DNA from: Rhyacichthys aspro
Lineage: Eukaryota > Chordata > Actinopteri > Gobiiformes > Rhyacichthyidae
Assembly (NCBI GenBank): GCA_036850595.1
Contig: CM072152.1
Location: forward strand, 22,147,179 to 22,211,178
Direction: 5' to 3'
Length of the DNA stretch: 64,000 nucleotides
Positions within the stretch are counted from its first letter, which is position 1, and each line of letters starts with the position of its first letter. Below the pieces are notes generated by a model. It did no database searches. It was given only the letters and a program-made list of their open reading frames with translations, and was not told the origin of the DNA. A program made the translations under genes and the position numbers. Shown in pieces: positions 13,421 through 25,900 of the stretch.

Positions 13421-16400
13421 CTCTGCTGTTGTTACAAATACTTGTCATTGTTGAGCGGGACAAAGGGACGTGGGGTACAGCACGGTCTGGACGCTGTGAG
13501 GAACGCTGAAGGGGCACATTCCCCCCGTGTCCCGCGTGCGTTCACACTCAGACGTACTCACACCTACACACGGCCATTGTGCGCTGATCCGTGCGGCGGG
13601 ACATGAGCTGGATGAAGCAGAGAGGACACGGCACGGGACGAGAACCCAGTGAACTTAGGGAAAGGAGAAAAACCCAACCGGTCCATTTTTTTTGGGGGGT
13701 TCCCTGAAACAGCTGGGACAGAGTAATGGTAATGTGAGTCACCAAACTGATCAAATTAAAAACTGAAAAGGTCCATTATCCTTTTTTGGACTCATTTTTT
13801 ACCCTTATATTTGTCTGTTCTATATATTTTTTTAGTCTTTACTGATTCTTTCAACTACAATTTATGAATTTTGTTTGTTTTATAGAAGAAGATCACCACA
13901 TATTCTTGGGAAACACGTTAGTCTCCTTCAGTTTTCCCATCATCCTTGTGCCTCAGATCAGTTTCTCTTTCTACAAAACCCTCTCAGATTGAGTTTTTTT
14001 CAGCTGACAGCCTGATTGCGTGACGTGGCCTGGTGCCACAGTGAGTTTGTAGTGACGCGTCGATGCAGCGTCTTCTCCGATGGACAAATTAAAGCTTTAC
14101 TTAAACCCTATTGGATTTTTAAATGAAGTTGGTTTAGGTTTGAGTCGGGGAGCGTCTTTGAATCTGTCTACTCTATACTGCGTTAAAAAAAAACTATAAA
14201 CAAATGTCTTGACTGAAACATTGAATAATTATGTCAGCATTTTATCAGTCAGTCAGATTTTATTTAGTACAAAATCTCCATGCAACATGTCAAAACAAAG
14301 AAATATGAAATATCTAAATTAAAAACAGAAGCAAATAGAGCAATAGGAATGTCCACAAGGTTATTTAAAGATCATTAAAGGTTTTATGTTGAGTGATGTA
14401 TGGTAAATATAGAATATGTGTTTTCAGTTTTGATTTAAAGAGGTCCACATGTGTTTCTTTGTAAAGAGAGACAGACATAAGGCATTAGATAAAGGATCTG
14501 AAACCATCATGATCAGTTTTTTTATGTTATGAGAAGTACTTTAAAGTTTGCTCCAATGTGAATTAGGCGTTTAGTGAATTTTCCATTTAGTTTTTATTAA
14601 TATTCAAGCATCAGTGTTTGGGACTTTCTACATTACAACATTGAACAACGCTGGAATAAAGACTGTCTATTTTGTAAATAAAGCAAAATGTATGACTAAG
14701 CAAAACCTTTGTATTTAATCACTAGAAAACTGAGTAGCTTCCTGGTTTAAGTCATGTGTTTTATGTCCCATGTGACCTCTTACTTTTATTGTGAAAGTAT
14801 TGGGAAGTGTGTTATTTGGATGCAAATGCAACCTAATTTGCCTCATTCAGTGTGATTTCAACAGAGGCCAGGCCAGTCATTGTTCTGCACTTAAGAATGA
14901 GTCACTTTTGTGCTAAAGTATAATTTTACACATCAAATTATCGGTGAAAGTCACATTTTCCAGTAATTCAAGCCTTTCTTTCAGTTTTGTAGTGGTGCAT
15001 TTGCCGAACTTGGCTCACTGTGCGTTTGTTGTGAGTAGCTCGGTGTTTATCCAGGTCACTAAGTTGATCTGATTAAGTCAGTTTAACAGTCGCTCGAGGG
15101 GATCACTCTCTGTTCATTTTTCTTCTCACTCAGAGTTTTCTCCCTCTTTTTTATCTTTAATCTACCATCTGTGCATCGCTCACTCTAATCACACGCTGCA
15201 CATATACATTACACTCCACGTGGGACATGCTCTTCTCATTTGGTGTAGCTCCAGTTTCAAGTCCTCTCACAGACTTCAGGAGTTCACTTACTGCAGCTTT
15301 ATATTAAATCCAGCCCGACTTATCCTTTCCAAAATGAGCCAAACTTGATTGAACAAGATTGATTAGTCGAGCTTATGCCCAAAGTCAGTATGAGTCATGG
15401 AGTCTATATATAACCGAAGTTTATACACATAACGTCAGAGAATCTAAATATATCTTGGTCCAATTGGTTCGGTGGTTCTGGAACGATAAATCCCATGAAC
15501 CAGTCTATATTTTCCCAGAGTTTTACTGCATTTTGCTCAAACATCTCACAGAAGAGGCAGATCTAGTTTTATTTACTTGCAGAGTTTGTGCTCTATGTGT
15601 AGCCATCTGTCAGAAATGGTTGAAGCACAGCAGAGTTATTGAAGCCACCGAAATAGTTCCCAGTTTAGCTTCGCTGGTAAAATTCACAGAGCAAAGAACT
15701 GTCTATTATTGCTTAGTGTGGCTTTTTTTGTCAGCCCTCTCCTTCCTTATTCTGTCTCCACTGCATCACCCCATTTTTTCTTATTATTTCTTGCACCCAT
15801 AAGAAAATGTATTTAGAAAACCACAGTCAAATTGACATGTTATGAACCACAAGTTATTAACAAAAGGCAGTAAAGTCACAGCTTATCCTGTTGCTCTTGG
15901 TTTTATTTTCATTTACTCCATGAAGCGAGCTCAATTTAGACTTTTTTTTCTGATTTTGTTTCCTTGAAGCAGGTTTATCATGAGTCAGACTTTTATGTAG
16001 GAACTTTAGCCTGGTTCGGAGCAGGTTAAAGGTCAGGTTTAGCCCAGTTTTTGACAAATCGGAGCACTTTTATCACAAATGAAGTGGAAAAGCACTGTTC
16101 CTTTTGTGTTTTCTCATAATAATGAACTTTACCAAACCACAAACAAAAGAAATAAAAGTGAAAAAATCATAATATATTCAGTTGTAATCTGTCTTTTACA
16201 TGTTTCGTGCATAACTTAGACTATTTTCCCCCAGTGTTAATATTTCTAAATGATTTCATTACAAACAAATGAGATTCTGAGAGCATTTCTTTATTAAAAA
16301 TGACCTCTCATTTGCCTTTAATCTTATTGAAATAGATGTGTATTAGATGGTCTTTGATGTGCCTCAGTTCAAAAACACACTTAATGCAGCGAGAGGTAAT

Positions 16401-17439
16401 AGTCTCACATTTCCCTCGTTCCTTTAATTACTCTCACTTTTATCCGGCGGCAAAGGCAGTGCGTTTCTGCGTTAGTTTCTCCACTTCTCACGTGGTTTCG
16501 TTTACTTCGTTTGTTCAGGGGATTTTTGTTATTTCCTCGCTGTTGTTTTTCATTGTTGCTCGAATTGTAATAAATGATCGTGGCCACACAAATCCAAGCT
16601 GATAATATCTTTATTAACCATACTGTATTTCTAACGCTTATTCTCCCATTATGTTTTGAATACTTTACACATTGACCCAGTTTGTTTATGAAGAGTTCTG
16701 TAAAGCCTATAGGATTGCGTATATGTTCATTTTTGCTCACTGTGGTCCCGTCCGTCAGAATTTCTCTCGGTTAATCCTGAATAATCCCGACTAATGCTTC
16801 CTTTGTCCGAGGAACACGTTGCCAGCAAACCTCCTTCTCCTCCTTCCTCTGCCTCTTTTCAAACAAATCAATTACTGCAGGAAGTGGATGTACAGCAGCT
16901 GCGTCTTTGCTGGAAGGATTAAGAAACGCAAAGTAATTATGTTCTCAAAAAGGCAGGGTTTATTTGCACGTATAAAATGTATAGGAGCCTGTTTACAATG
17001 ACAGAAACATTCTCACATAAGCCTCAGGAACACAGTGTTTTTGGTGTTTTTTTAGACTTCTGTAAATACCACACGTGCACTTTTTCGTTATGTCTTGAAT
17101 GCATCTTCAAAAGTAGGACACGTTTAGTCTTATGTATCCAAACTCTGTGCAACGGAAATAGGATTGAGTCCTGGCTGACAATACAAGAAAAAAAAAAAGA
17201 CACATATACAACTGTTACTGTAACTTTTCATAATTATCCTTGTTGTAAAGTATATTTGTGTTTATAAGCCTTGGCACACTATAGGCAGTGTTATAGCCAA
17301 TCAGAAGCTTGTGTAGTTTAGTGGATCCAGTAGGACATAAGATCTAATCCCATCTGAACAAAGAAGACACGTGAAAACACAATTTTGAACAGAACAAATT
17401 GAGAAGACCTTTTGTGATCGGATAATAAGAAAAAAACAT

Positions 17440-17775
17440 TTAAATATTAAAGAGGGATCATGTTTTAACCCACTTTTATCCCAATATATTTACAAAATCA
17501 CTTGGATGGTTGGTTCTTAGACATAATAGATCTATCTCACTGACACAGGACCCTCAGCTGGACAGAAACCTACAATTTAACTTTCCTGTCCCGGGACAAG
17601 GACTTATCCCAACAAATAGCGGCTCAAATAGAGGGAATTTTATTAAAAGACTGCACCCGAACAGAGTCATATTTGTATAAACAACACTACAATGACCCTA
17701 CTCTTTAAGAGGATATGTTTTTTCTTCCAAACTTGCCGCTTGGGTAGTCTCCACTTTTAAAGAAATGACATAAAT
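17440..17775. repeat. Interspersed repeat, cut by the gap (copy A)
   Basis: Shares landmarks with 30131-30375 (GGTTCTTAGACAT, CTCAAATAGAGGGA, GCCGCTTGG, TAGTCTC, AAATGAC) in the same order. It is therefore a dispersed repeat and not unique sequence. It is truncated by the N gap; copy B shows the full right part. The class is not recognised. Confidence 0.6.
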
Positions 17776-17843
17776 NNNNNNNNNNNNNNNNNNNNNNNNN
17801 NNNNNNNNNNNNNNNNNNNNNNNNNNNNNNNNNNNNNNNNNNN
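17776..17843. other. Assembly gap (68 Ns)
   Basis: A run of 68 undetermined bases sits exactly where the homology of copy A to copy B stops. The sequence after the gap, from 17844, does not resemble the continuation of copy B after 56642. The gap is therefore a contig join whose correctness is not shown by the sequence. Confidence 0.99.
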
Positions 17844-18187
17844 CATTTAAATGAATCTAAAATCGGGCAGTGATAGATCGAGGTGGAAGTTGTAGGAAGA
17901 CAGCACTTCAGACGTTGAAGAGGAGTCGAGGAGTCCAGGTTTATCCAGGTTTATCTCCTCTGAACCTCTGCTGATGTCACTACTCTCTGCAGGGCTCCCT
18001 TACGGCTGACGTCCCAGAGGAGCCACTACAGCCGCCTCTCTGTGGGCAGGACGTCCCTCCAGATGCATCGTCACGTCCACGGTGTCGTTTTGAAGCCACA
18101 ATCACAAACACACAGCAGTCTGTCGTCTTCTTATCCGCCAGACACAACTGTAAAAACCTTCTGTCACTTTGCGGCTTCACTTTTTCA

Positions 18188-18201
18188 CCAGTAGATGGCA
18201 G
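18188..18201 (+). promoter_or_regulatory. CTCF-like motif
   Basis: CCAGTAGATGGCAG fits every position of the CTCF core CCASYAGRKGGCAS. It is about 4 kb upstream of the DOCK-like exon. Occupancy is not shown by sequence. Confidence 0.5.
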
Positions 18202-21200
18202 TGTGGTTGCTTCACTTCATAAAAAGAAGTTACAGAAGTGGGACTAACAAGCTCTTTCTTTTGGGTTTGGATTTACAAAGAAACAAGGACCCTGTGAGGA
18301 ATAATGCAGCCTGATTTATTTTGTATTTAGAAGTTGTTTGGATAAAGAGATGTGAGGAACGGAACATGTCACAGTCTGTATTTCTAACGCAGCAGATCCT
18401 CGCCCGAGCCGCCAGACGATGAGACACGGTTTACTCATTCATCCGGTCTCTCCGCGACAGATGGTTCTCCTGATCTGTGAGAAGATGCTGCAGCCACGAA
18501 CATCGCCGGGCTCGACAGGGACTGTTTTCAAGCACCACTTGTCATTAATCAGGCAAGTCTGCAGGATAAAACAACAAAATGTGTCATGTTATCTCTTCCT
18601 TTTTTCATTTAAGTCAAGAATGAACATGCAAACTTATATTCTGTCTGTATTTCAATATGAACTTGGAAGGGTTTGCAAACATTTGGATTTAAAATGTAAA
18701 TTGCCTGCCTCCTACTTGATCTTGACTGCACTTGTGTAAAGTTTAATTTCCCACTTCAGTAAAGAATAGTCAGTATATTGCAAGTCTAAAATTAAACAAT
18801 AGCCATGTACATAAATTAATTGTACAGTGTTTGCTGAGGTATTTAAAACCTTAAGTAGCTCTTTTTTTCCCTGATCAAAGCTACCAGCAAATATTCACTT
18901 GAAACCAGTTGCACATAATAAATAAATATATGTATTTTACCTTTATTTAAACATCAAAACCCCAGGAAATAACAAATGGATATACATAGCAACAGATTTT
19001 GACTTCTGTCTTTAAATTAAGTAAAGTTGACCAATTAAAACACTCTCTTTTTAGTATTTTTGAACAGATACTACTTTGATAAACTGAGGAACAATAAGCA
19101 ACAGCATCAGCTTCTTAAAACCTGACTCCTAATCTCGAAAATGTCAAAATTAATATTTTCCCCGATGTTTGTTCTGGTCTCACTGTTTCAAATGATTTCC
19201 TCTCATTAATCTTTTTGAAAGTCCATCTGAACATGTGCCTTGTTAAGAGTTGATTGATGTCAAAGCCTTCTTTAAAAGAAACAAGTGTGATTATATTGAA
19301 GATGGACTCTTGTTGCACTGACAGTGATCAGACAGACCTTTGTTTTTCACTAACACTTATTGAAGTTCATTTGTGCTTTACCAGATTCACAAACAGCACT
19401 TCAGCTTCAGCAGCACACACCAAACGTTTGTATTTGTCCCGTCTATGGTACATTGGTTACTGTGAATTGCCAATATCTTTTGTATGTTTCTGTATTTAAT
19501 CAACTAATCATTAAAAACAGAAGAGGTTTTTTGTTTGTTTTGAATACTTCTCCTGCCTTTGCTCATTTTGAGTTTGCATTTGCAGGTTGTGTCTCGATGT
19601 TGAGTGAGAAGCTGTTAGTTCTGGTACAAAAAACTGCAATAATTATTTAAAGCACAAATATTTTTGAGAAATACTGTATTTTTATTAGCTGTTAAACTGA
19701 TAAAAGTGCTGGAAGCTTTCTTACAGCTAATAACTCCTTTATTACCCATTTAATAATGATATCTGTGTCTTCAGTAACACATCAGACTCATGTAAATGTG
19801 ACATTTGTAACCTTTGTACCAGCTCTGCTCTTGCACCAATAAAGACTGACCTGATGCTCCTGTGAAAAGCATTTGTTGGAGAGTTGGGGAAAATAGGAAA
19901 AAATGAAATGAATGTGTCAGGAAAGAGGCTCAGATTAAAATCACACACAATCTGCACATTTTACTGACAAAAGCCCCCTCTAGAGGTCAGTAGTAATACA
20001 TGTTATAACTGAAGGCAGCAGCAGCTTACAGTGGGCATCATTTATCATCTGAACTGTCTAAAAGAAAGACTAGTTCAGCAGCGAAACATATGTCACTACA
20101 TTACGAGACTTTTGTATTTTCAGAAGTACCCAGATCTGAATATAATGAATTTGATTTAATGCTATGTTTACACAGTAGTTTACAAGGTTGTGTCTCCTCT
20201 TAGGCTTTCATTTGCAAAAGCTAATAACTGTCTGCCTCATTTTTCTTGTTATTTTTCCACTTTTTCTTATTTTTTTTGCTGTAAACAGCTCTTACACAAG
20301 CTGCCCTCCTCTCTTTTCTTTTGAAAGTTATTTATTCCTCCCGTCCTTGTTACTGCCTTCCTTCTTCCTTTCACTGCGAGCTGGCCTTGACCAGACCAGA
20401 ATACTAAAGTTTGAGTTGTTGTGAATTTACTCCTTTAACCTTTTCTTTGCTGATTTTTAAGTCACTGATGAGCCTCTGAAGGCAAATAAGTGCTTATGAA
20501 AAGAATTAGTACTTTATCTGCTCTTAGCTTATTTGGGGTCATTGTAATACCAGTAAAACTTTCAGTGAAAAATGTTAAAAACCAAGTAATGCAAAAGAAA
20601 AAGCACATTCATGTCTCTTTTTGAGCACACATTCTTACATGAAGGCTTAGGACTAAATTGATTTTGCTTTAATTCAAGGTGAACTCAACATCAAACCTGT
20701 TTCTGAGCCTTAAACAAAGTCATGGAGGTAAAAAGATAGGTTTGAAAACACTGGTTTGATTCCCTTTATTTGTTTATACACTGTTTACTGCCTGTTCTTG
20801 CTGTTCTTGGTCAGAGACAATTATAAATGTGTTCCTTGGGCCCAGGCATATGTTGGAAAATAGCAGAAGAACCTATACAATAATTGATGAGTGATTTTAA
20901 CTGTGTTGGGGCTCTCTGGGACATCAGTAAAGTGCTTAATACATCATCATGGTTTGAATTGCTAACACCTGTGCTTCTTCAGGTGTGTTACCTTCATTAG
21001 CTGCTGCAGAAAAGGCCTGTGCTCTCTCTCTCTGTCACTGAAACATTCACTAGTTTAATTACATACACCTGGGCTTCTTTTTACACAATGGAATTTACAA
21101 ATCGACAGTGTTAGTGGAAGAACTTGTTAGCAGCCTGCAGCTAAACTCAAGAGTAGCTCAATTGTCAAAGGTAAGACATTTTTATTTCCATTTCTTTGTT

Positions 21201-21448
21201 GAAGACTGTTTCTGCCTTGATTTTGGATTCTTAAATGTATGTTACAGTCTGCCTAGCACCTGCAGGCCCCCCCTCCACAAGCAATCCCACTTAGTTAATA
21301 CTGTTAGTCCATCTGGATAACCTCAGCAAATGTTGAGAAAACTTGTATTTTAAAAGGTTAAGAAAAATCACATAAATGCCAAACAAGAACATAGCAAAAA
21401 TAGGATAAATTTGGTTGTATTCTTGAGACTACAATTGAGCTCAAGACA

Positions 21449-21459
21449 CCATCTAGTGG
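21449..21459 (-). promoter_or_regulatory. Partial CTCF-like core in a short recurrent repeat
   Basis: The minus strand reads CCACTAGATGG. The plus-strand context GCTCAAGACACCATCTAGTG is nearly repeated at 21912 and recognisable at 31169. The core may be carried by a repeat family; the 3' half of the CTCF consensus is poor. Confidence 0.35.
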
Positions 21460-21628
21460 CACAGACCAGTCTCTTGGAAACACAGATGCTAAGTTACGCT
21501 GTATGCTCTTTATTCTCTGTTTTTTGTGTAAAACCACCAGCAGGGCCTCAACTGATAAAAGGTGAACTACAGGGACAAAAGACAGATCTATACACCTATC
21601 CCCTGCTGCGTGTCCAATGTGACCTCTT

Positions 21629-21760
21629 AATAATAATAATCATAATAATAATGGATTAGATTTATAAAGCGCTTCACAATCAGACACTGGGGGCAAGATG
21701 GGTGAGGTGTTTTGCCCACTTTATCCAAATATGAGCGAGAATAATTACATTCCAGCCCTG
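21629..21760. repeat. Fish interspersed repeat with (ATA)n end
   Basis: Starts with an AATAATAAT run followed by GGATTAGATTTATAAAGCGC and a stretch ending near GTTTTGCCCACTTTATCC. This kind of sequence is recalled as a very common short interspersed element in teleost genomes. The exact family was not determined. Confidence 0.55.
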
Positions 21761-21918
21761 CAAATATGCATAAATAACGGGATGTCCTGAACAAATCTTT
21801 ATTTATTTATTTATTTGTCTGTTTACATGCCACAGGGCGACTATATCACGCCTATGTCACATGGATTATGTCAAATCAAGCCCAAATTATTTATAAGTTT
21901 CTATAGTTGCTCAAGACT

Positions 21919-21929
21919 CCATCTAGTGG
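21919..21929 (-). promoter_or_regulatory. Partial CTCF-like core in a short recurrent repeat
   Basis: Second occurrence of the context seen at 21449, here GCTCAAGACTCCATCTAGTG. It has the same orientation and lies 470 bp away. Confidence 0.35.
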
Positions 21930-22121
21930 CAGGACGTGATATAACAAGCAACTTTAAATGAAAAGCTGATATTCTCTGTAGTGACAAGTCAACATTGTTA
22001 TTTACAAACACAACAATTCTATTTTAAGTCATTTCAAGATGTTTAAAGTGAACTATACCATTTAAATCTACGCATAAACTGCAGTATCCATCCCATCGTT
22101 GCAGGTTGTATGTGTTGAACG

Positions 22122-22957
22122 GTGATGGCACATGACTCCTGCTCACGGGGGACGTCTGTCAGAGCCGCTCGCGCGTCATGTCCTCACCGTCTCCGCGAGT
22201 GGTGCATCGGACCCACGAGGGCTCGAGACACAAACACACAAACACGCTCTCCCTCTCTCTCTCTCTCCCTCTCTCTCTTTCTCTTGGCCACGAAATCCAG
22301 TCCATCTGTGGTCTTTTTCATTCGCCTGATCCTCTTTAATCTGCTGTAGGCTGCGCACGACTCTCACACCCCGCCGCCGAACTGCCCCGTCCTCCCTGCT
22401 CCAAGTTTGACAGCTTCACCAGGCGACAACCGGGGAACAACACACTCCGGAGAGGACAATAGCGGCGTTTGAAGAGGCTGGAGACACATGAGAGGTTTGT
22501 CCAAAGCGAGTCGTGGCTGAATTAAAGCGATGAGATCTTCCCGAATGGACGAGGACAGTGGACAGCGCTGTTTCAAATGGACTGGGTGCGTTTAGCGGAT
22601 CTTGGCGCCGGGCTGCTCTTGTCTTCGGGGTGAATCAATTGACTGAACTGAAGCAGAGTATCGTGTCTTCCTCTGAGGATGCCACCGGCGTTTTTCGCAG
22701 CGAGGCTCTTCAGTTCCGTGATGGACATAGACGCGTCAAAGCCAGAAGGATGTGCAACAATTACTCCACTCGTGTTTTAAAACGATAACCACCTTTCCGT
22801 TCGGATCAGAGAGTGTTTATTTGAACTCAACATTGCTTAGATCAACAATTAATGTCAACTTTCCCCGTCCACTCCTGCTGTTGGTGTCTGTGGATGAAGC
22901 GACGCACCCGGTGACTGGACTTTCTGTGGGATTTTTCGCTTTGGAAAACGGGACACG
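22122..22957 (+). promoter_or_regulatory. CpG-rich promoter and 5' untranslated region of the DOCK-like gene
   Basis: CpG-rich stretch leading directly into the start codon at 22958. It includes a CT-repeat at about 22247-22283 and an E2F-like TTGGCGCC near 22604. There is an in-frame TGA at 22895-22897 with no ATG between it and 22958. Two upstream reading frames are present, 22558-22788 and 22752-22988. The second overlaps the main start in another frame and stops at TAG 22986-22988; both would be in the leader if transcription starts upstream of 22558. The transcription start cannot be placed from sequence alone, and no clear TATA box was seen. Confidence 0.55.
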
Positions 22958-22994
22958 ATGTGGACCCCGACGGAGGACGAGAAGATAGGAGTCG
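22958..22994 (+). CDS. dock3: First coding exon of a DOCK3/DOCK4-type Rac exchange factor (partial)
   Basis: The frame begins ATG TGG ACC CCG and encodes MWTPTEDEKIGV plus one base (G) of the next codon. A perfect donor GTAAGT follows at 22995-23000. Recalled DOCK3 begins MWTPTEEEKYGV and DOCK4 MWIPTEHEKYGV. Observed identity is 10/12 and 9/12, so DOCK3 is slightly favoured. The next DOCK codon is a valine, which fits a phase-1 junction ending in G. The start has A at -3 and is the first in-frame ATG after the upstream TGA at 22895. In the family these residues lie just before the N-terminal SH3 domain, which binds ELMO; downstream C2 (DHR1) and DHR2 domains bind phosphoinositides and exchange GDP for GTP on Rac. 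None of those exons is in the window, so intron 1 would exceed 41 kb. A short peptide match is the only evidence, so DOCK4 or a paralogue remains possible. Confidence 0.6.
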
Positions 22995-25900
22995 GTAAGT
23001 CATCTGTGCTTCGTGTTTAGATGGATTTCTGGATGGAGTGACAGGTTGAAGTGATGATGTACTCGCAGGGAACTACTGCACTCGTTCTCTGTAATGTGGT
23101 AAAAAGCAGTTTGTTGCATCCAGTGGCGTCAAATATAAATAATAAAAGCGATAAAATGGTTTCCTACTAAATAATCCAATTAAAAAGCAACCGCTACCCC
23201 ACTTTTATGATTGATTTTGCCATTAAGTGCTCTCTATCTGACTGTATGAAGTTGCAATGGGGCAATACAATACATTATTTGATACTTAATGATGCAGTAA
23301 ATGGAGGAATCAATTGAGAAATGTTCAGGATGATTTTTATGAAGTAAAAACAGTCTCGTGTGGATATTGTGAGCTACTGCAGAGCTTTATAGTAGCAACA
23401 TCTCCTATTGTCAGAGGCTGTAGAAGTATGTGGTATGAATACATAGATGTTATCACTGCACTGTCATTAGTTGTGTGCAATAAATGACCTCTTAACCAAC
23501 ATTAACTGCAGTGTATTGGGTAGTGGCTGCTTTGCGTCATTTCTCTCTGTGTATATATGTCCTGATACATTGTCTGCAGTGAAGGGTTCATAAATATCAG
23601 GTACTTGTACTTGAAAAAGTTGTATCAGGACATCCCAGGTCTTAACTTCCAGCTGTGTAATATTTAACAGTGTGGGGCATTCAGTTGGTGCCTCTTGGGG
23701 ATGGATCGTGATTAGTTTGTGTCTTCATAGCTACAGATATTAGAGGTTATCATAGATGCTCTGTACAGTAAAGGCTTTGTAGACTTGAGCGACTGAGTAA
23801 AGATTACATCAGTGGATCGTTAGACACTCATTTCTCTGTCTTACATTGTGACATTTGTGGGATAATGTTGAAGAATCCTGGCGTCTATGTTTTCCTCAGT
23901 GTTTGTTTCTCTTTTCTTTCATGAGATGGTTTTCGGGGAAAGTAATAGTTTAGCAAAACGACTGTAGTTTGGTTGTTTTGTTTGTCTTTGCTGTAATTTC
24001 TGCTCAATAATCCTCATGTTTGGTTACTCTTGTCCAATAAGTTTTGTGTAGGAGCCACGTTTGCATTTTAAACATATATTTTGGGGTTTTTTATGCCTTT
24101 AATTGATAAAGTAGGCTGTAATTTGACACAATGAGTTGATGGTGTGGAGATGACTGAAAACCAAGCTGTGACTAGAGTCTAATCCTGCCACTGAGGCGCC
24201 TCATCTTTGCATTTTTAAGAGTAATTCTTTATTAATTATGACAAGGGACTAATGCATTGACTCCTGTGGTTGTGAGTCCCACTGTTCTCACTGTTAACTA
24301 CTTTTGAAGTGATCAGTTTGTCCTGTATGTGACCAGCTAAATGAGTCCAGAAATACCCATTTAGTTTTCAGAGTTTAATGTTTCTGGATTCCCTTCGTAG
24401 CCATTCTCATTTATTTAAGAGAACGGACCAATTGTAACCCTTTATCTTACATTTCAAGCTTTAAGGGATGCTTTGTTTCTCACCTGTTGGTACAGCCCCC
24501 TGGAAATCCACTTTGAACCCACAGAGACCAGACTTAGAGCTAGTAGGCTAAAGCTAATGTGTTATTACTCAACTTGTAGTAAACCTATCCGCCCCTCCCT
24601 TGTGTAAACTGCTCCTCTCGATTTTAAAACTCTTCTTTCATTAAGTTTGTCAGAGGTAGGGGCCCATTATTTGATTAATGAACACTTGGATTTCAAACTG
24701 GGAAAGCACAGTGAGACTGAATTAGCATAATGTTCCTAAACGAGTCCACGGACCCTCAGTGTTATCGACTGACAGCTGCCCGGGGCTTTTCGAGTGACAC
24801 ACAGGGCCAAACTCACCCCAGCGTCTGGCGTGGAGCGGGGCAGGACTGTGCTGCTGCTGACGGGAAGTCGATGGAGGGAATCATGACTCCAGCTCACTGT
24901 TAATTGGAAAGAGACATTACCTGAATCTGAATGAGACGCTGTGTTTTTTGCTCTCGCCGGTGCTCGATCCCTTCAGTCGACTCCAGCTGAGGATTCACGC
25001 TGAGATGTCTCCATTTGCTCCGTTTGGGGGCTTTTAATGTTAAAATGTGAATTGCGGCGGGGCTCGTAAGGTTTCACAGAGTGAGCTCACAGACGTGCTT
25101 CAGAGATAACATGAAAATCATCTGACTGTGTGGGAAGGTAGCTGTATATACGCCTCTTAAACAGCACTAGACACACATTAAAGAGGATAAATGTGTTCTG
25201 CTCTATATTAAGGCTCTTTAGTGGAGGTCTGCGGCTATTTTCTTAGGTTCACTTAACTATTGATTTTCTTTTTCTATCTATTTTCATTGATCCTGATTAA
25301 GAACTATCAGAAAATGATAAACGAGCAACGAGAAATGTGTTTTATTAATTTATTCGCTTCAATGTAACGGCATCTTCCGGTTGCTCATAGTGTCCAGTTG
25401 AGTCATGATGCCAGTTTTAGAAGATGTTTGTTGAAATTACAGTATTTCCTTGCTTTGAGCTTTACTTTGTCATTAGTTCACATAATTGCTCTTCATTATT
25501 AAGCACTGGTGAGTCTACACACTGCAACCTTTTGGCATTACACGCAAAAACTGCAGTTTCTCGAAGGAAAAGCTGTGTTTTTAAACAGTCGACAAGATCT
25601 TTTAAATTTTCTCTGCTGAATGATTATTGGAGTGGAAAGTGACCAATATAATATAAAGTACTTTTATCTGTACTTTTCAGTTTAATATAAAAGGCTGACC
25701 AACATAAATAATCAAAAGAAACAAGATAATATGTAAATCTAGCACAAATCATCAAGTATTTCCTTGTGAGTCCTTTACTAAATGTGAGTTTTCATTGCTC
25801 TTTTTTATCTAGCACTTCCAGGATGACTTTTACTGTAAATAAAAATGATAAAAACAGAGCAAACTACAGTCAAGATGATACAAGATGATGGCATTGAACA

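Larger units (their letters stand above)
1..17775. repeat. Long duplicated block, copy A (about 17.8 kb)
   Basis: This whole stretch is collinear, in the same orientation, with 38802-56642. The first bases here match 38802 onward, and the last bases before the N gap match the bases ending at 56642. Differences are scattered substitutions plus indels. Examples: about 85 bases near 515-605 absent from copy B; a different insert at 10880-10970; a poly-T run at 11647-11662; and about 40 bases at 14463-14505 absent from copy B. Window base 1 already matches copy B, so the true left end may lie outside the window. No convincing exon was found inside. It holds the transposon relics and motif sites listed separately; the rest is AT-rich non-coding DNA. 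Confidence 0.95.
17844..22121. other. Single-copy flank upstream of the DOCK-like exon
   Basis: No coding exon was recognised in these 4.3 kb. The stretch holds CTCF-like motifs at 18188, 21449 and 21919, an interspersed repeat at 21629-21760, and ATTT tetranucleotide runs near 21800. If 22958 is the first coding exon, this is its 5' flank. Confidence 0.6.

Noticed and set aside
15359..15802. 147-codon frame in copy A
   Set aside because: The copy B equivalent (54225-54548) is cut short by a frameshift, and most of the substitutions change the amino acid. There is no known domain; it behaves as non-coding.
16405..16740. 111-codon minus-strand frame identical in both copies
   Set aside because: Falls in a low-divergence stretch, so identity is not evidence of coding. 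The sequence resembles no known family.
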